Below are positions 35,990 through 45,484 of a stretch of DNA of 64,000 nucleotides, piece after piece. The stretch is from Paenibacillus xerothermodurans (GTDB lineage: Bacteria; Bacillota; Bacilli; Paenibacillales; NBRC-103111): contig NZ_NHRJ02000001.1 in the NCBI RefSeq assembly GCF_002220865.2, positions 1-64,000 on the forward strand, read 5' to 3'. Within the stretch, counting starts at the first letter, position 1; each line of letters begins with the position of its first letter. A program made the position numbers and the translations under genes. Under the pieces are notes generated by a model. That model saw only the letters and a program-made list of their open reading frames with translations, made no database searches and had not been told where the DNA came from.

Positions 35990-37312
35990 GTGAAACGTGC
36001 TAAGGTGTTATCGGTTAGCATCTGTATGGTGCTGATGTGGACATTGCTTCTCACTGCCTGTTCCGGCGGTAAGCAAGGTGGAGACAATGGCACGCAAGAC
36101 GGGACCGCAAACAAGACGCAAGAATCTGCTGCAGAGGGACAGAAAGTTACGATCACTTACTGGAATATGTTCAGTGGCGGGGACGGCGCGATTATGAACC
36201 AACTGGTGAAGCAGTTTAACGATGAGCACCAAGGCCGAATCGAAGTGAAAGCACTGACTCAGGACTGGGGGCAATTCTACACGAAGCTGCAAACGGCGGT
36301 GTCCGGAGGCAACGCGCCAGATCTTGCCATCTCCCACACCTCCAAGCTCGCCGAGCTAGTTGACCTGAAGATCATTGAGCCGATGGACCCTTACTCTCTG
36401 GACTGGTCAGGCTTCAATGAGAACATGTTGAAGGCTACGATGTTTGACGGCAAGCACTACGCCATGCCGATCGATGCACACCCCTTGATTCTTTACTATA
36501 ACAAGAAAATTCTACGAGATTTAAATCTGCTGGATGAAAATGAACGGCCAGTGATAGACCCGGGCCCTGACGGTTTTAAAGCGTTCCTCCAAAAAATTAA
36601 AGACGGCGCGCCGAAAGGCGTGGTCAACATGCTGCTAGGCTCCAGTGGTGAAGATCCGTACCGCGTATGGTGGGCGCTGTACAACCAGCTTGGCGGACAG
36701 GGGCTGTTCGATGAATCCGGAAAGAAAGTAACAGTCAATAACCAACAAGGAAAGCAAGCCGCTGCTTATGTTGCCGATCTGTTTTCGAGCGGACTGGTGC
36801 CGAAAAACCTGCCCAAAATCGGTGAAACGTTCCAAGCCGGTAAAGGCGCTCTGCTTCCGACCGGTGTCTGGTTCACTGGGACGCTCGAAGCAACCAAAGG
36901 ATTGGAGTTTGGCGCAATTCCGTTCCCGCAAATCTACGATAAACCGGCCACCTGGATTGATTCCCACAGTTTTATTCTGCCAGTGCATAAGAAGGGCGCC
37001 GATGAAAACAAAGTGAAAGCTTCGCTGACCTTTGCGAAATGGGTAACGGATCATGCGGCACAGTGGGCCAAGGCCGGACATATCCCTCCTTCGAAGACGG
37101 CGATCGAATCCGAGGAATTCAAGAATCTCCCACTTAGGCAAGATTACCTGCAGGCGGCGAACGACGGTGTCTATATGCCTCAGCAGCCCAAGCTCTGGCC
37201 GGTAAAGGATCAGCTGGTCCAGGCCCTCGAGACCATCTGGACTGGTAAAGCGACTGTCGATCAGGGATTGCAATCAGCCGAGCAGAACATGCAAAAGATC
37301 CTGGCACGCTAA
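35990..37312 (+). CDS. Sugar ABC transporter solute-binding lipoprotein
   Basis: This 440-residue binding protein has a lipoprotein signal ending LLLTAC and a low-complexity linker rich in Gly, Asn and Thr. The mature domain starts VTITYWNMFSGGDGAIMNQLV. GTG 35990 is preferred over the upstream GTG 35975, since GAGGGGG at 35977-35983 gives it a spacing of six. It is the first gene of an operon with two permeases. The adjacent GH2 glycosidase suggests a beta-linked oligosaccharide as ligand. Confidence 0.93.
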   Translation: MKRAKVLSVSICMVLMWTLLLTACSGGKQGGDNGTQDGTANKTQESAAEGQKVTITYWNMFSGGDGAIMNQLVKQFNDEHQGRIEVKALTQDWGQFYTKLQTAVSGGNAPDLAISHTSKLAELVDLKIIEPMDPYSLDWSGFNENMLKATMFDGKHYAMPIDAHPLILYYNKKILRDLNLLDENERPVIDPGPDGFKAFLQKIKDGAPKGVVNMLLGSSGEDPYRVWWALYNQLGGQGLFDESGKKVTVNNQQGKQAAAYVADLFSSGLVPKNLPKIGETFQAGKGALLPTGVWFTGTLEATKGLEFGAIPFPQIYDKPATWIDSHSFILPVHKKGADENKVKASLTFAKWVTDHAAQWAKAGHIPPSKTAIESEEFKNLPLRQDYLQAANDGVYMPQQPKLWPVKDQLVQALETIWTGKATVDQGLQSAEQNMQKILAR

Positions 37313-37371
37313 CACAGATCTGCGTGGGAAGTACCTCGGGTGGCTCCCGCGCAGGATTGGAGGGAAAAATC

Positions 37372-38310
37372 ATGGCTACGGAAACCACACTCGGACCGAA
37401 TTCTTTGTCGGATGCGAAGCTGGCGAAGCGCAAGAGGAGAATGCATAACGAGTTGCTCGCGGGCGCATTTTTGGCTCCTTATTTCACATTTTTTTTGATT
37501 TTTTCCATACTTCCGATTTTTTACGGCTTGTATGTCAGCTTTCATGACTGGACCTTGGCCGGCAAGGGCGAGTTTGTCGGTCTGGACAATTATATCTATG
37601 CTTTCAAAGATGCCGATTTTTGGGCGTCCCTTCTGCACAGCGCGTACTTCGTCGTGTATTCCACACCATTTCTCATCCTGGTGCCGTTTTGTTTGGCCCT
37701 CATTCTTGACGCAAAGCTGAAAGGTAGAACATTTTTAAGGACCGTCTATTTCATGCCCCAAGTGTTATCCGTTGCAGTTGTCAGTTACATTTGGGTATTC
37801 ATTCTGCAGCCATACACCGGTCTGATGAACACCGTGCTGCATAAGATTGGTGTGCTTGCGGAGGGCACGGAATGGTTTTGGCTAAATGACGCCAATCTCG
37901 CCTGGGTTTCCATCGTAATGATCACGCTTTGGTGGACGCAGGGCTTTAACATGATCGTACTTCTCGCAGGCCTTCAGGATATTCCGCCAGAGCATTACGA
38001 GGCGGCGACTCTCGATGGAGCGAACGGCTGGCAGCGGCTGAAGTACATTACACTGCCGGCAATGCGCGGCATTATCGCGCTCATTATGATTCTCCAAGTG
38101 ATAGCTTCCTTTAAGGTATTCGGCCAGGTGTGGCTGGTAACGCGTGGGGGTCCGGGCAATGAAACGAGAACCATGATTCAATATATTTATGAAACTGGCT
38201 TTTCCGCGAACGAGCTCGGCCTTTCCACTGCCATGTCTTTCATCTTTTTCGTCTTTCTTATCATTCTGTCCCTTTTGCAGGCGAAATTCTTTAGTCCAAA
38301 AAAAGATTAA
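37372..38310 (+). CDS. Sugar ABC transporter permease, MalF type
   Basis: A 312-residue membrane protein with six transmembrane segments and the EAA loop HYEAATLDGANGWQRLKYIT. A basic stretch KLAKRKRRMHNELL precedes the first helix. ATG 37372 follows TTGGAGGG, whereas the open frame upstream to 37324 has no good site. It lies 59 bases after the binding protein gene. Confidence 0.93.
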   Translation: MATETTLGPNSLSDAKLAKRKRRMHNELLAGAFLAPYFTFFLIFSILPIFYGLYVSFHDWTLAGKGEFVGLDNYIYAFKDADFWASLLHSAYFVVYSTPFLILVPFCLALILDAKLKGRTFLRTVYFMPQVLSVAVVSYIWVFILQPYTGLMNTVLHKIGVLAEGTEWFWLNDANLAWVSIVMITLWWTQGFNMIVLLAGLQDIPPEHYEAATLDGANGWQRLKYITLPAMRGIIALIMILQVIASFKVFGQVWLVTRGGPGNETRTMIQYIYETGFSANELGLSTAMSFIFFVFLIILSLLQAKFFSPKKD

Positions 38311-38321
38311 GGAGGATCAGT

Positions 38322-39164
38322 ATGAAGGGATTAGCCGGAGCAAAAAAGCTGACATTGGGGAACGTGGTCCTGCACGTTATCGCTTATGGGATCGCAGTAT
38401 TCTTCTTCGTGCCGCTGCTCTATATGTTGTTCACTTCCCTGAAGCCGCCGGGCACAGCTATGGGAAATATCACGGACCGTTTTCTGCCGCCGTTTTCCTT
38501 GGAAAACTACGCTTATATCTTTGAGAATGCCCCGGTCATCCAATGGACGTTAAACAGTCTGCTGATTGCAATTGTTGCGCCTGTGCTCAGCTTGTTTATG
38601 GCCGCGCTGGCGGCATTCGCGCTTTCGCGCATCCCGTTCAGCTACAGCAAATTCGCTTTTTGGTTCGTTTTGAGCGGTCTGATGATTCCGGGCGAAGCGA
38701 CCATTGTTTCGCTGTACATGATAGTAAATGAGATGGGCATATTGGATACTTATGCCGCGCTTATTTTGCCGGGGCTGGCAGGGCCGCTGGCTGTTGTCGT
38801 TTTCAAGCAGTTTTTCGACGGCATGCCGGGCGAGCTGGTCGAAGCGGCGAAGATGGATGGATGCAGCCTGTTCCGTATTTGGTGGAACATCTTCATGCCA
38901 TTGTCCAAGCCGATCGTTTCAGCGTTAATGATCTTTGCTTTTTTGGGCTCGTGGAACGATTTCTTGTGGCCGTTTTTGGCCGTGCAGTCGGAGGAACTGT
39001 TCACGCTACCGGTTGGCATCCCGTTCTTCATGAGCTCCTACACCCAAGATGAAACACTGCCAATGACAGTGAATGCCTATGCGTCGATCCCTATCATCAT
39101 TATCTTCGTGATCTTCCAAAAGTACATCGTTAAAGGAATTACCTTATCCGGAATTAAAGGGTGA
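38322..39164 (+). CDS. Sugar ABC transporter permease, MalG type
   Basis: A 280-residue partner permease with the EAA loop LVEAAKMDGCSLFRIWWNIFMPL and the typical end YIVKGITLSGIKG. ATG 38322 follows AAGGAGG, 11 bases after the MalF-type gene. A terminator closes the operon. Confidence 0.93.
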   Translation: MKGLAGAKKLTLGNVVLHVIAYGIAVFFFVPLLYMLFTSLKPPGTAMGNITDRFLPPFSLENYAYIFENAPVIQWTLNSLLIAIVAPVLSLFMAALAAFALSRIPFSYSKFAFWFVLSGLMIPGEATIVSLYMIVNEMGILDTYAALILPGLAGPLAVVVFKQFFDGMPGELVEAAKMDGCSLFRIWWNIFMPLSKPIVSALMIFAFLGSWNDFLWPFLAVQSEELFTLPVGIPFFMSSYTQDETLPMTVNAYASIPIIIIFVIFQKYIVKGITLSGIKG

Positions 39165-39203
39165 TTCTACTCGGGCGGATGGAAAAGCCGGCAAAAGCAT
39201 AAG

Positions 39204-39230
39204 AAGGTTGCTCATAATGGCAGCCTTTTT
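39204..39230 (+). terminator. Terminator of the third ABC importer operon
   Basis: AAGGTTGC (39204-39211) pairs with GCAGCCTT (39220-39227) with one G-U pair, ending in a run of five T. Confidence 0.75.
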
Positions 39231-39371
39231 CACCTTGCAGAGCACGCGATTGCTTGTCTCGATTCATCTATACCAACAAACCGCCCCGTTTTTTACTGCT
39301 AAACAAACAGCATAGCATCGCGCGGCTCTTTTTTGACTTATATATTTGTGTCGCCAAAGAGTGCAAATGTA

Positions 39372-39410
39372 AACATATGTATCCACGAACTAACATATGT
39401 ATCCACGAAC
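39372..39410 (+). repeat. Tandem direct repeat upstream of the ROK regulator
   Basis: AACATATGTATCCACGAAC occurs twice without any mismatch, with a period of 20 bases. Each copy contains the palindrome ACATATGT. Two turns of helix between copies would place two regulator molecules on the same face. Confidence 0.8.
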
Positions 39411-39495
39411 AACAGCATTTCCGTTTAAAATACAGATGTTGGTATATTGCAAAAAACAAATGTATGCGCGTCAAAGACAGGAGGCTTAATCCAAC

Positions 39496-40698
39496 ATGCA
39501 TTCTAATGTTCCCAGCCTGCGAAGAGAGATGAATAAATCACTAGTGCTTAACGTGCCAAGGCAGCACGGACCGCTATCACGTGCGCAGGTAGCACAGAAA
39601 ACGAACATTACTCGCGCAACCGTTTCCGGTATCGTAAACGATCTTCTGGCTGATGGGGCTATTTATGAAAGTGACACTGAGTATTCCTCAGACGGGCGCA
39701 AAGGAGTTCTGCTTGATTACAACGGGGAGCTTGGGTATGGAGTGGCCATAGATCTAGGCGGAACCAAAATATCTTTCGCTTTGTTTGATGGCAATGCTGA
39801 GTTAATCGCGCGCAAAGAAATTTCCACTTATCAAACAAAAACACGCGATGCTTTTATAACGCTCTTAATCTCATCCATCCACGGGCTGATCGAAGAATGC
39901 GAGAGAAGCGTGAGTTCACTTCAGGTCATTGGAATCGGAACGCCGGGAATCGTAGATAACAAACGGGGTATTGTGATTGAAGGCTCACCCAATTTACCCG
40001 AATGGGACAATGTCAAATTGAGCGAACGCCTTGGGCAGGAGTTCGGAATACCTGTCATTTTGGAGAACGACGTCCGTGCAGCATTAATCGGGGAAATATG
40101 GCAGGGGAAATGCAAAGGCTTGAAAAATGCCGCCCTTATCGCCTTGAGCACGGGCATCGGTTCCGCATTACTTATCGATGGGAATATTATTCGTGGTTCT
40201 CGCAATGCGGCTGGAGAAATTGGTTATATGCTCTTTGAACGCGGACACTTAAGACAAGATTGGAGTAATAAAGGCTGTTTTGAAGTATTGTGTTCTGGTT
40301 CCGGGCTGATGGAACGATACTGCTCATCAACTGATAAAAAAGGAAACACTAGCAAGTGGACTTCCTCAGCGGATATTTTTCAATGTGCCGCTAATGAGGA
40401 TCCGGCGGCTATCGCGATTGTCGACGAGTTCACAGATTACCTCTCCATCGTAGTTCTTAATCTCGTATTTACCGCTAATCCCGAGAGGATAGTGCTCATG
40501 GGAGGTTTGACGAAGTCTGCTGATATGTTTTTACACCGTCTGATCGGCAATGTACGTAAACACACGCTATCTCACACTTCAGTAGAAATTGTGGTGTCTG
40601 ACTTGAAGCTGCTGGCACCGTTGTATGGGATGGCCCTCTTAGCGTTAAATAGCGTCAAACCTTCACTTACCTTATTGAAAGATATTCGCTTAACATAA
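39496..40698 (+). CDS. ROK-family transcriptional repressor (XylR/NagC-like)
   Basis: A 400-residue protein with an N-terminal winged helix (LSRAQVAQKTNITRATVSGIVNDLL, about residues 28-52) and a sugar-kinase-like ROK domain with GVAIDLGGTKISFALFD and IGIGTPGIVDNKRG. The ALSTGIGSALLIDGNIIRGSRNAAGEIGYM segment is kept, but the cysteine-rich zinc motif CxCGxxGC is absent; instead the region reads SNKGCFEVLCSG. It probably binds the tandem repeat upstream of its own gene. The following PLP protein and peptidase genes are candidate targets. Confidence 0.9.
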   Translation: MHSNVPSLRREMNKSLVLNVPRQHGPLSRAQVAQKTNITRATVSGIVNDLLADGAIYESDTEYSSDGRKGVLLDYNGELGYGVAIDLGGTKISFALFDGNAELIARKEISTYQTKTRDAFITLLISSIHGLIEECERSVSSLQVIGIGTPGIVDNKRGIVIEGSPNLPEWDNVKLSERLGQEFGIPVILENDVRAALIGEIWQGKCKGLKNAALIALSTGIGSALLIDGNIIRGSRNAAGEIGYMLFERGHLRQDWSNKGCFEVLCSGSGLMERYCSSTDKKGNTSKWTSSADIFQCAANEDPAAIAIVDEFTDYLSIVVLNLVFTANPERIVLMGGLTKSADMFLHRLIGNVRKHTLSHTSVEIVVSDLKLLAPLYGMALLALNSVKPSLTLLKDIRLT

Positions 40699-40744
40699 GC
40701 AATCTGCGTAGATAGGCTGTTTACTATGAAAGGAGATGGTCTCT

Positions 40745-41926
40745 GTGTTTTTAAAACCGCTGCTTCGGCGTAACCCCGATTTTGTGAATTCCGTTTTACA
40801 GCTGCATACCGCAGGAGAGCTGGAGGCCAACACCTATGTGCTCGATTTGCAAAAGATCCGTGAAAATGCAGCTATCATTAGTGCAAAAGCAAAAAAACTG
40901 GGGTTACACGTGTATGGCATGACGAAACAAGTCGGTTATAACCCGCATTTACATCAAGCCGTGGTGGAATCGGGTATCGAATCGTTCGTGGCCGTAGACT
41001 GGATGGGAGCAAGACAAATTCATATGCAAGGGTTCAAGCTCGGTCACGTAGGTCATCTGGTCCAAGCGCCCCGAGGTGTTGCATTGGAATTAGTGAGCAT
41101 GCAGCCGGAAGTATTTTCTGTGTTCTCACTAAAAAAAGCTCAGGAATTAAACGAAGCAGCTAAACAAATCGGGGTGCAACAAAGCATTTTGTTAAGAGTT
41201 TATGGTGAGCAACCGCTCTTTTATCCGGGACATGAAGGTGGTTTTTTCCTAGGGGAAGTGATTGAGGCGGCCAGGGAGATTATGAAGCTAACCTATCTCC
41301 GAATTGTTGGTGTTACATCGTTTCCGTGTTTGCTGTTTGATAGCAAGGCCCAGGATATTCAGCCTACCGTTCATTTTGACGCAGTATTGGAGGCGGCTTG
41401 TTTGTTACAAGGCCAATTGGGCATCAAGATTGAACAGATAAATGTGCCTGGCACCAACTCTGCCGATATGCTGGAACTCATTGCTAAACGCGGCGGCACC
41501 CATGTGGAGCCAGGGCACGGGTTGACGGGAACGACGCCACTCGGCACTGTCAAAGACACCGCAGAAACTCCTGCTATTCTGTATTTGTCAGAGATTTCTC
41601 ACCTGCACGAAGGCAGAGGACATGTATTTGGAGGCGGTCTGTATGTAGATCCAGTGCGCGGCAGCTATCCTTTGCGCGCTGTTGTAGGTGAACAGCTGGT
41701 GGAAAGAAGTGTTGAACTGATTCCGACCGGTGGAATCGATTATTACGGATATGTCAATGGCGAGGTGAATGAAGGAGACGTAGTGCTTTTTGGCTTCCGC
41801 CCACAAGTGTTTTTTACCCGCGGGCAAGTGGCTGCAATAGATGGGGCTGATCGTGGTGCGGCATCCGTGCTTGGATATTTTGACGCGCAAGGCAATGTCG
41901 TTTCTCGGGGGAAATTGTTCCGTTGA
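40745..41926 (+). CDS. YhfX-like PLP-dependent protein (alanine racemase-like N-terminal domain)
   Basis: A 393-residue member of the fold-type III PLP family. YVLDLQKIRENAAIISAKAKKLGLHVYGMTKQVGYNP shows the cofactor-lysine region near residue 60, with GMTKQ in the place of the usual lysine motif. Related YhfX proteins are of unknown biochemical role; racemase or aldolase activity has been suggested for the fold. ATG 40736 overlaps the AAAGGAG site, so GTG 40745, nine bases behind it, is the better start. It follows the ROK repressor by about 45 bases. Confidence 0.82.
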   Translation: MFLKPLLRRNPDFVNSVLQLHTAGELEANTYVLDLQKIRENAAIISAKAKKLGLHVYGMTKQVGYNPHLHQAVVESGIESFVAVDWMGARQIHMQGFKLGHVGHLVQAPRGVALELVSMQPEVFSVFSLKKAQELNEAAKQIGVQQSILLRVYGEQPLFYPGHEGGFFLGEVIEAAREIMKLTYLRIVGVTSFPCLLFDSKAQDIQPTVHFDAVLEAACLLQGQLGIKIEQINVPGTNSADMLELIAKRGGTHVEPGHGLTGTTPLGTVKDTAETPAILYLSEISHLHEGRGHVFGGGLYVDPVRGSYPLRAVVGEQLVERSVELIPTGGIDYYGYVNGEVNEGDVVLFGFRPQVFFTRGQVAAIDGADRGAASVLGYFDAQGNVVSRGKLFR

Positions 41927-42045
41927 TGGTCTCGTTATTTTCACATATCGGAAAGGCTACGGCGGCGCAGTGCTTCGTATCGCCTCATAATGTGGCAGCT
42001 TGATCGCATAAACTAGCTTCAGATCCAGTGTGGGGAGGAAACAAT

Positions 42046-43365
42046 ATGGGCGTACCTAAAGAAATTGAAGAACGCATTATAAGACGCGTAGAAGCGAAGC
42101 GGGACGACATCATTGAATTTTTGCAGGACTTGGTGAGAATACCAAGTGTGACGCACCCTCCGGGTGGAGATGAAGGTCCTGTACAGCAGTTCATCGCCAA
42201 AAAATATCATCAAATGGGCCTCACTGTAGATATTTTTGAACCTTCAGACGTAGCAGGAATACAAGACCATGAAGGATGGTGGCCGGGACTTGATTATACG
42301 AATCGGCCCAATGTTGTGGGAGTCTGGAAAGGCAGTGGCCAAGGTAAAACTCTAATACTTAACGGGCATTCTGATGTGGTGCATGAAGGTCCCCATGAAT
42401 TATGGGAGCATGAACCTTTCGGCGGTGAGATTGATAAAGGCAGGCTATATGGGCGAGGTGCGGTGGACATGAAAGGGGGTCTGGCTGCGATGACCATGGC
42501 GGTGGAATGCCTGCAGGAATGCGGAATAACCTGCCAAGGCGATGTGATTCTGGAAAGCGTTGTTAACGAAGAACTTGGAGGTTACAACGGCACTCTCGCC
42601 TGCATAGTGAAGGGGTATCACGGTGAGGCAGCGATTGTACTGGAACCTTCCGATTTGAAAATTGAGCCTGGCACGAAAGGCGGACAAGCTTATAAAATTA
42701 CCGTGCCCGGAGTGGGTGCCCATCAGAGCTTCTGGTGGGAAGGTGTAAGTGCGTTAGACAACGCTATAAAAATCAAAAAAGCAATAGAAGAATTCGAAAA
42801 AATTCGTCACCATCAGACCAGAGACAATGAACTGTATTCGGATCCATTGATCTTTCCAACGCCTGCAATTTCGGATAGTGTGTACTCATTTGTTGCTGGA
42901 AACCCGGCAATTATGGGCGTTCCCTATGAAACCAAAATGGAATTATGGATCGATGTGCTGCCTGGCGAAGACTTGGATGAAGTGACTAAATCATTTGAAG
43001 ATCATATTCATAATGCAGCATTACTTGACTGGTACATGAAGGACAATCCACCTAAGATCGAACGCGTCGACATGAGGCCGATATACCCGACGAAGATGCC
43101 GAGCGACCACAAAATCGTGCATGACTTGAAGGACAGTTTTACGGCAATCATGCAAACCGAGCCGACAATATGTGGTTTTGAAGCAGCATGTGATGCCATG
43201 ATGTTTAATATGCACAGTGATACTCCGGCATTAGTATTTGGGCCTGGACAACTCGGCTCGGCGCATCGGCCGGATGAGTTTATGGATATCGAACAGCTAG
43301 TTGCATCTGTTAAGATACTTGCATTAGTCATAGTGAATTTTTGTAACTATGAAACAAGCCATTAA
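42046..43365 (+). CDS. M20-family metallopeptidase/deacylase (ArgE/DapE-like)
   Basis: This 439-residue enzyme shows all metal-binding motifs: LILNGHSDVV, YGRGAVDMKGG with the bridging Asp, SVVNEELGG with catalytic Glu-Glu, CDAMMFN, and GSAHRPDEF near the C-terminus. The dimerisation domain VPGVGAHQSFWWEGVSALDNAI lies between. It would hydrolyse an amide bond of an acylated amino acid or dipeptide. ATG 42046 follows GGGGAGG at seven bases. Its position behind a ROK repressor and a YhfX-like protein suggests a shared catabolic pathway. The substrate is unknown. Confidence 0.9.
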   Translation: MGVPKEIEERIIRRVEAKRDDIIEFLQDLVRIPSVTHPPGGDEGPVQQFIAKKYHQMGLTVDIFEPSDVAGIQDHEGWWPGLDYTNRPNVVGVWKGSGQGKTLILNGHSDVVHEGPHELWEHEPFGGEIDKGRLYGRGAVDMKGGLAAMTMAVECLQECGITCQGDVILESVVNEELGGYNGTLACIVKGYHGEAAIVLEPSDLKIEPGTKGGQAYKITVPGVGAHQSFWWEGVSALDNAIKIKKAIEEFEKIRHHQTRDNELYSDPLIFPTPAISDSVYSFVAGNPAIMGVPYETKMELWIDVLPGEDLDEVTKSFEDHIHNAALLDWYMKDNPPKIERVDMRPIYPTKMPSDHKIVHDLKDSFTAIMQTEPTICGFEAACDAMMFNMHSDTPALVFGPGQLGSAHRPDEFMDIEQLVASVKILALVIVNFCNYETSH

Positions 43366-43418
43366 GTTGATTGTGCCTGTGTTGCAGAGAAGAACACAAC
43401 ACATCTTCTTCAATGAAA

Positions 43419-43462
43419 GCGAAATCCAGCCGTCGGCCGAATGGCCCGACGGCTGGTTTCGC
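43419..43462. terminator. Long hairpin between two convergent genes
   Basis: CCAGCCGTCGG and CCGACGGCTGG form 11 perfect pairs around a short loop, extended by GCGAAA/TTTCGC with one bulged T. There is no strong T-run. The position between convergent genes suggests a bidirectional terminator. Confidence 0.6.
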
Positions 43463-43479
43463 GGAGTTAAATTCATGGG

Positions 43480-45099
43480 TCAATCTGTATCTGATTGAGG
43501 CTTATGTTTGTTTGGCACCCACTTGATCGGTCCGCTCTGGCTGGTGTCCCACATGCGGGGGGAGCCCCCGTCACGCTGCTTGGGAACCTGGGACCGGTAG
43601 CGTGCCCACATATCCGTGACGAAATCGTCCCACGGAACGAAGGCACCGCCTTCCTCCGGTGGACGTGGAATTCCATTGCGCTCATCGGCATAGATGTCTT
43701 CCACCCGCATCCAATCGTCGACGTTGTCAAAGAAGGCGTCGTGGTTCCAAATGTGTTTGGCACCCATCAGTAAGGCGGCAAGCGACTGCCCGCCCCAGGT
43801 TCTCACGGTACAGCAGCGCCTATAGCTTTCCGACCGTTGATCCCATATTTCCCAATGATCAGGATGCTTGTGCAAGTAGGGCTCACGGTCGCCGTGATGT
43901 GTGACCATCTGCCACAGCGCCGACTGGCCGTGCCAGCCATCCCCGTAATAAGTTTGAGTGTCCTCATGGAAGATCGCGGTCTCAGGCATGTCAAAGAAAT
44001 ATTTGTCATCCAGCATGAGCCCCGCAAACAGGATCGGCCATTTCCGGCCGCTGGTGTGGCCGCCGCCTTCATTCCAGTATCCGCCCTGCTCGGCGATGCC
44101 GCGAAGATCAATGCCGTTTTGCACGAGCCGGACGAGCAGCTTGTATTTTTGTTCCCGTGGCACATCCAGGTGCAGCATCAACGAGGCAATTCCCACGATG
44201 CGGGCATTCTCGCGGCCGTAGGCCGGCTGGTTTTGGGTCGGCAGCAGCCATTGGCCCTGCCAGGCTCCGTTGAGGTGATCGAGCCAAGGCCGTTCGAAGT
44301 AGCGTTCAAACTGCTCCCAGGAGGGGACGTCAGCCGGGTCGAACTTCAGCTGCAACAGCCGATCCCACCGCAAATCCCGCGCCCGATAGATACGCTTGTC
44401 GTCGCCGAAGTAGCTGGGACGAAATGCATCTGGCGGCGGAATTTTAGAAACGCTGGTGAGCACCGCAGCGGTTTGCATCACACGGTCGGACTCTTGCTCC
44501 GAAGGCCACATCAGTTTATAGTGCATGACCTGTGTCGGAATGCTGACATTGCTAATGGAGGAAATCAGCGAGCGATTGGCCTCAAGCGAATACGGAAAAA
44601 CGATGGATGCATCGGCGCTGAATGTCTTTCCGCGTGAATCGTACCCTTGGGTTGGACCAGGAGTCATCACAACCATCGATCCGTTGCGCAGATCATTGTT
44701 GTCTTGCAGGCCGGTGTCTCCCCACTGATTCGGCGGTGTCTCGGTCGTTTCGTCGGGAGGCGCCGGGGCCGGGCCGGGTGTTACCTCGACCACCGTGACG
44801 GGCCCCAACACCCACCAATCGCCGTTCACGAACTGGCCTACGGGATATGCCTTGTCAAATTTCCACGTGATCCCAAATTGGGACACCTCAGAAGCGAGCC
44901 GCCACTGCATGCGTGAATCCACGTCCTGTCCTTTGGTTATTGGAGTGGTGCCCAGCTGAAATGAGCTGATGCTGGCAGGTTGGCTTGTGGAGAGCGGTTC
45001 GTTGGCAGCGAATGTTGGAGTGCATAATGGGAGGGCAAGCGATATCAGCGTAGTGACGATGAGCAAACGTTTGAGGATCTTATTTTTCACGCCCGACAT
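43480..45099 (-). CDS. Secreted protein of unknown family (539 aa)
   Basis: An N-terminal signal peptide (KNKILKRLLIVTTLISLALP, cleavage probably after TFA) directs the protein outside. It lacks a lipobox. About 100 residues in comes a Pro-rich linker (TPGPAPAPPDETTETPP), then a large domain with many Trp, including DHLNGAWQGQWLLP, GIDLRGIAEQGGYWNEGGGH and YYGDGWHGQSALWQM. The repeated helical stretches with glycine-rich turns recall the alpha/alpha-toroid of lyases and glycosidases, but I cannot assign a family. ATG 45099 is preferred to the upstream in-frame ATG 45129. It lies alone on the minus strand within the sugar region. Confidence 0.8.
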   Translation of the reverse strand: MSGVKNKILKRLLIVTTLISLALPLCTPTFAANEPLSTSQPASISSFQLGTTPITKGQDVDSRMQWRLASEVSQFGITWKFDKAYPVGQFVNGDWWVLGPVTVVEVTPGPAPAPPDETTETPPNQWGDTGLQDNNDLRNGSMVVMTPGPTQGYDSRGKTFSADASIVFPYSLEANRSLISSISNVSIPTQVMHYKLMWPSEQESDRVMQTAAVLTSVSKIPPPDAFRPSYFGDDKRIYRARDLRWDRLLQLKFDPADVPSWEQFERYFERPWLDHLNGAWQGQWLLPTQNQPAYGRENARIVGIASLMLHLDVPREQKYKLLVRLVQNGIDLRGIAEQGGYWNEGGGHTSGRKWPILFAGLMLDDKYFFDMPETAIFHEDTQTYYGDGWHGQSALWQMVTHHGDREPYLHKHPDHWEIWDQRSESYRRCCTVRTWGGQSLAALLMGAKHIWNHDAFFDNVDDWMRVEDIYADERNGIPRPPEEGGAFVPWDDFVTDMWARYRSQVPKQRDGGSPRMWDTSQSGPIKWVPNKHKPQSDTD

Positions 45100-45484
45100 G
45101 ATGGATGGTCCTTTCCTTGTGTATTTCACAGCGTTTTCACCTCCACCATTACTTATTATTTTGTATGGGAAATTATTCTAAAATAAGGAAAATGGAACAA
45201 GCGACTACGGATACCGTAAAGAACTTTGCCTGCTTCACGTTGTCGTCGGATAAACTCTTAGTTTTTTATCTGTTGACCTTCGTAACTACATCAGAGAGCC
45301 TATGCCGGTCGAAGCTAAAAAACAGGTGTTATTTTCTAAACGTGGAACTTATAATTTATTGTACGAGATGGACAAAGGGGGAGAACGAGTGGAGGGGGAT
45401 GAACAACGAGCAAGGAAGAGAATGCCTGCGCGAGGTTACAATGAAAAATTTAACCAAGTTCCGCAAGAATAAGGAGGAAAATCA
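45100..45484. other. Divergent intergenic region
   Basis: This region lies between the secreted protein gene and the epimerase gene. A TATAAT at 45350-45355 may serve the plus-strand gene but lacks a clear -35. A 30-codon frame at 45399-45488 ends in an ATGA overlap with the epimerase start. Its ribosome binding site touches the start codon, so expression is doubtful. Confidence 0.4.

Noticed and set aside
43837-44637. Plus-strand 266-codon frame opposite the secreted protein gene
   Set aside because: The minus-strand gene has a signal peptide and a start; the plus frame has neither.
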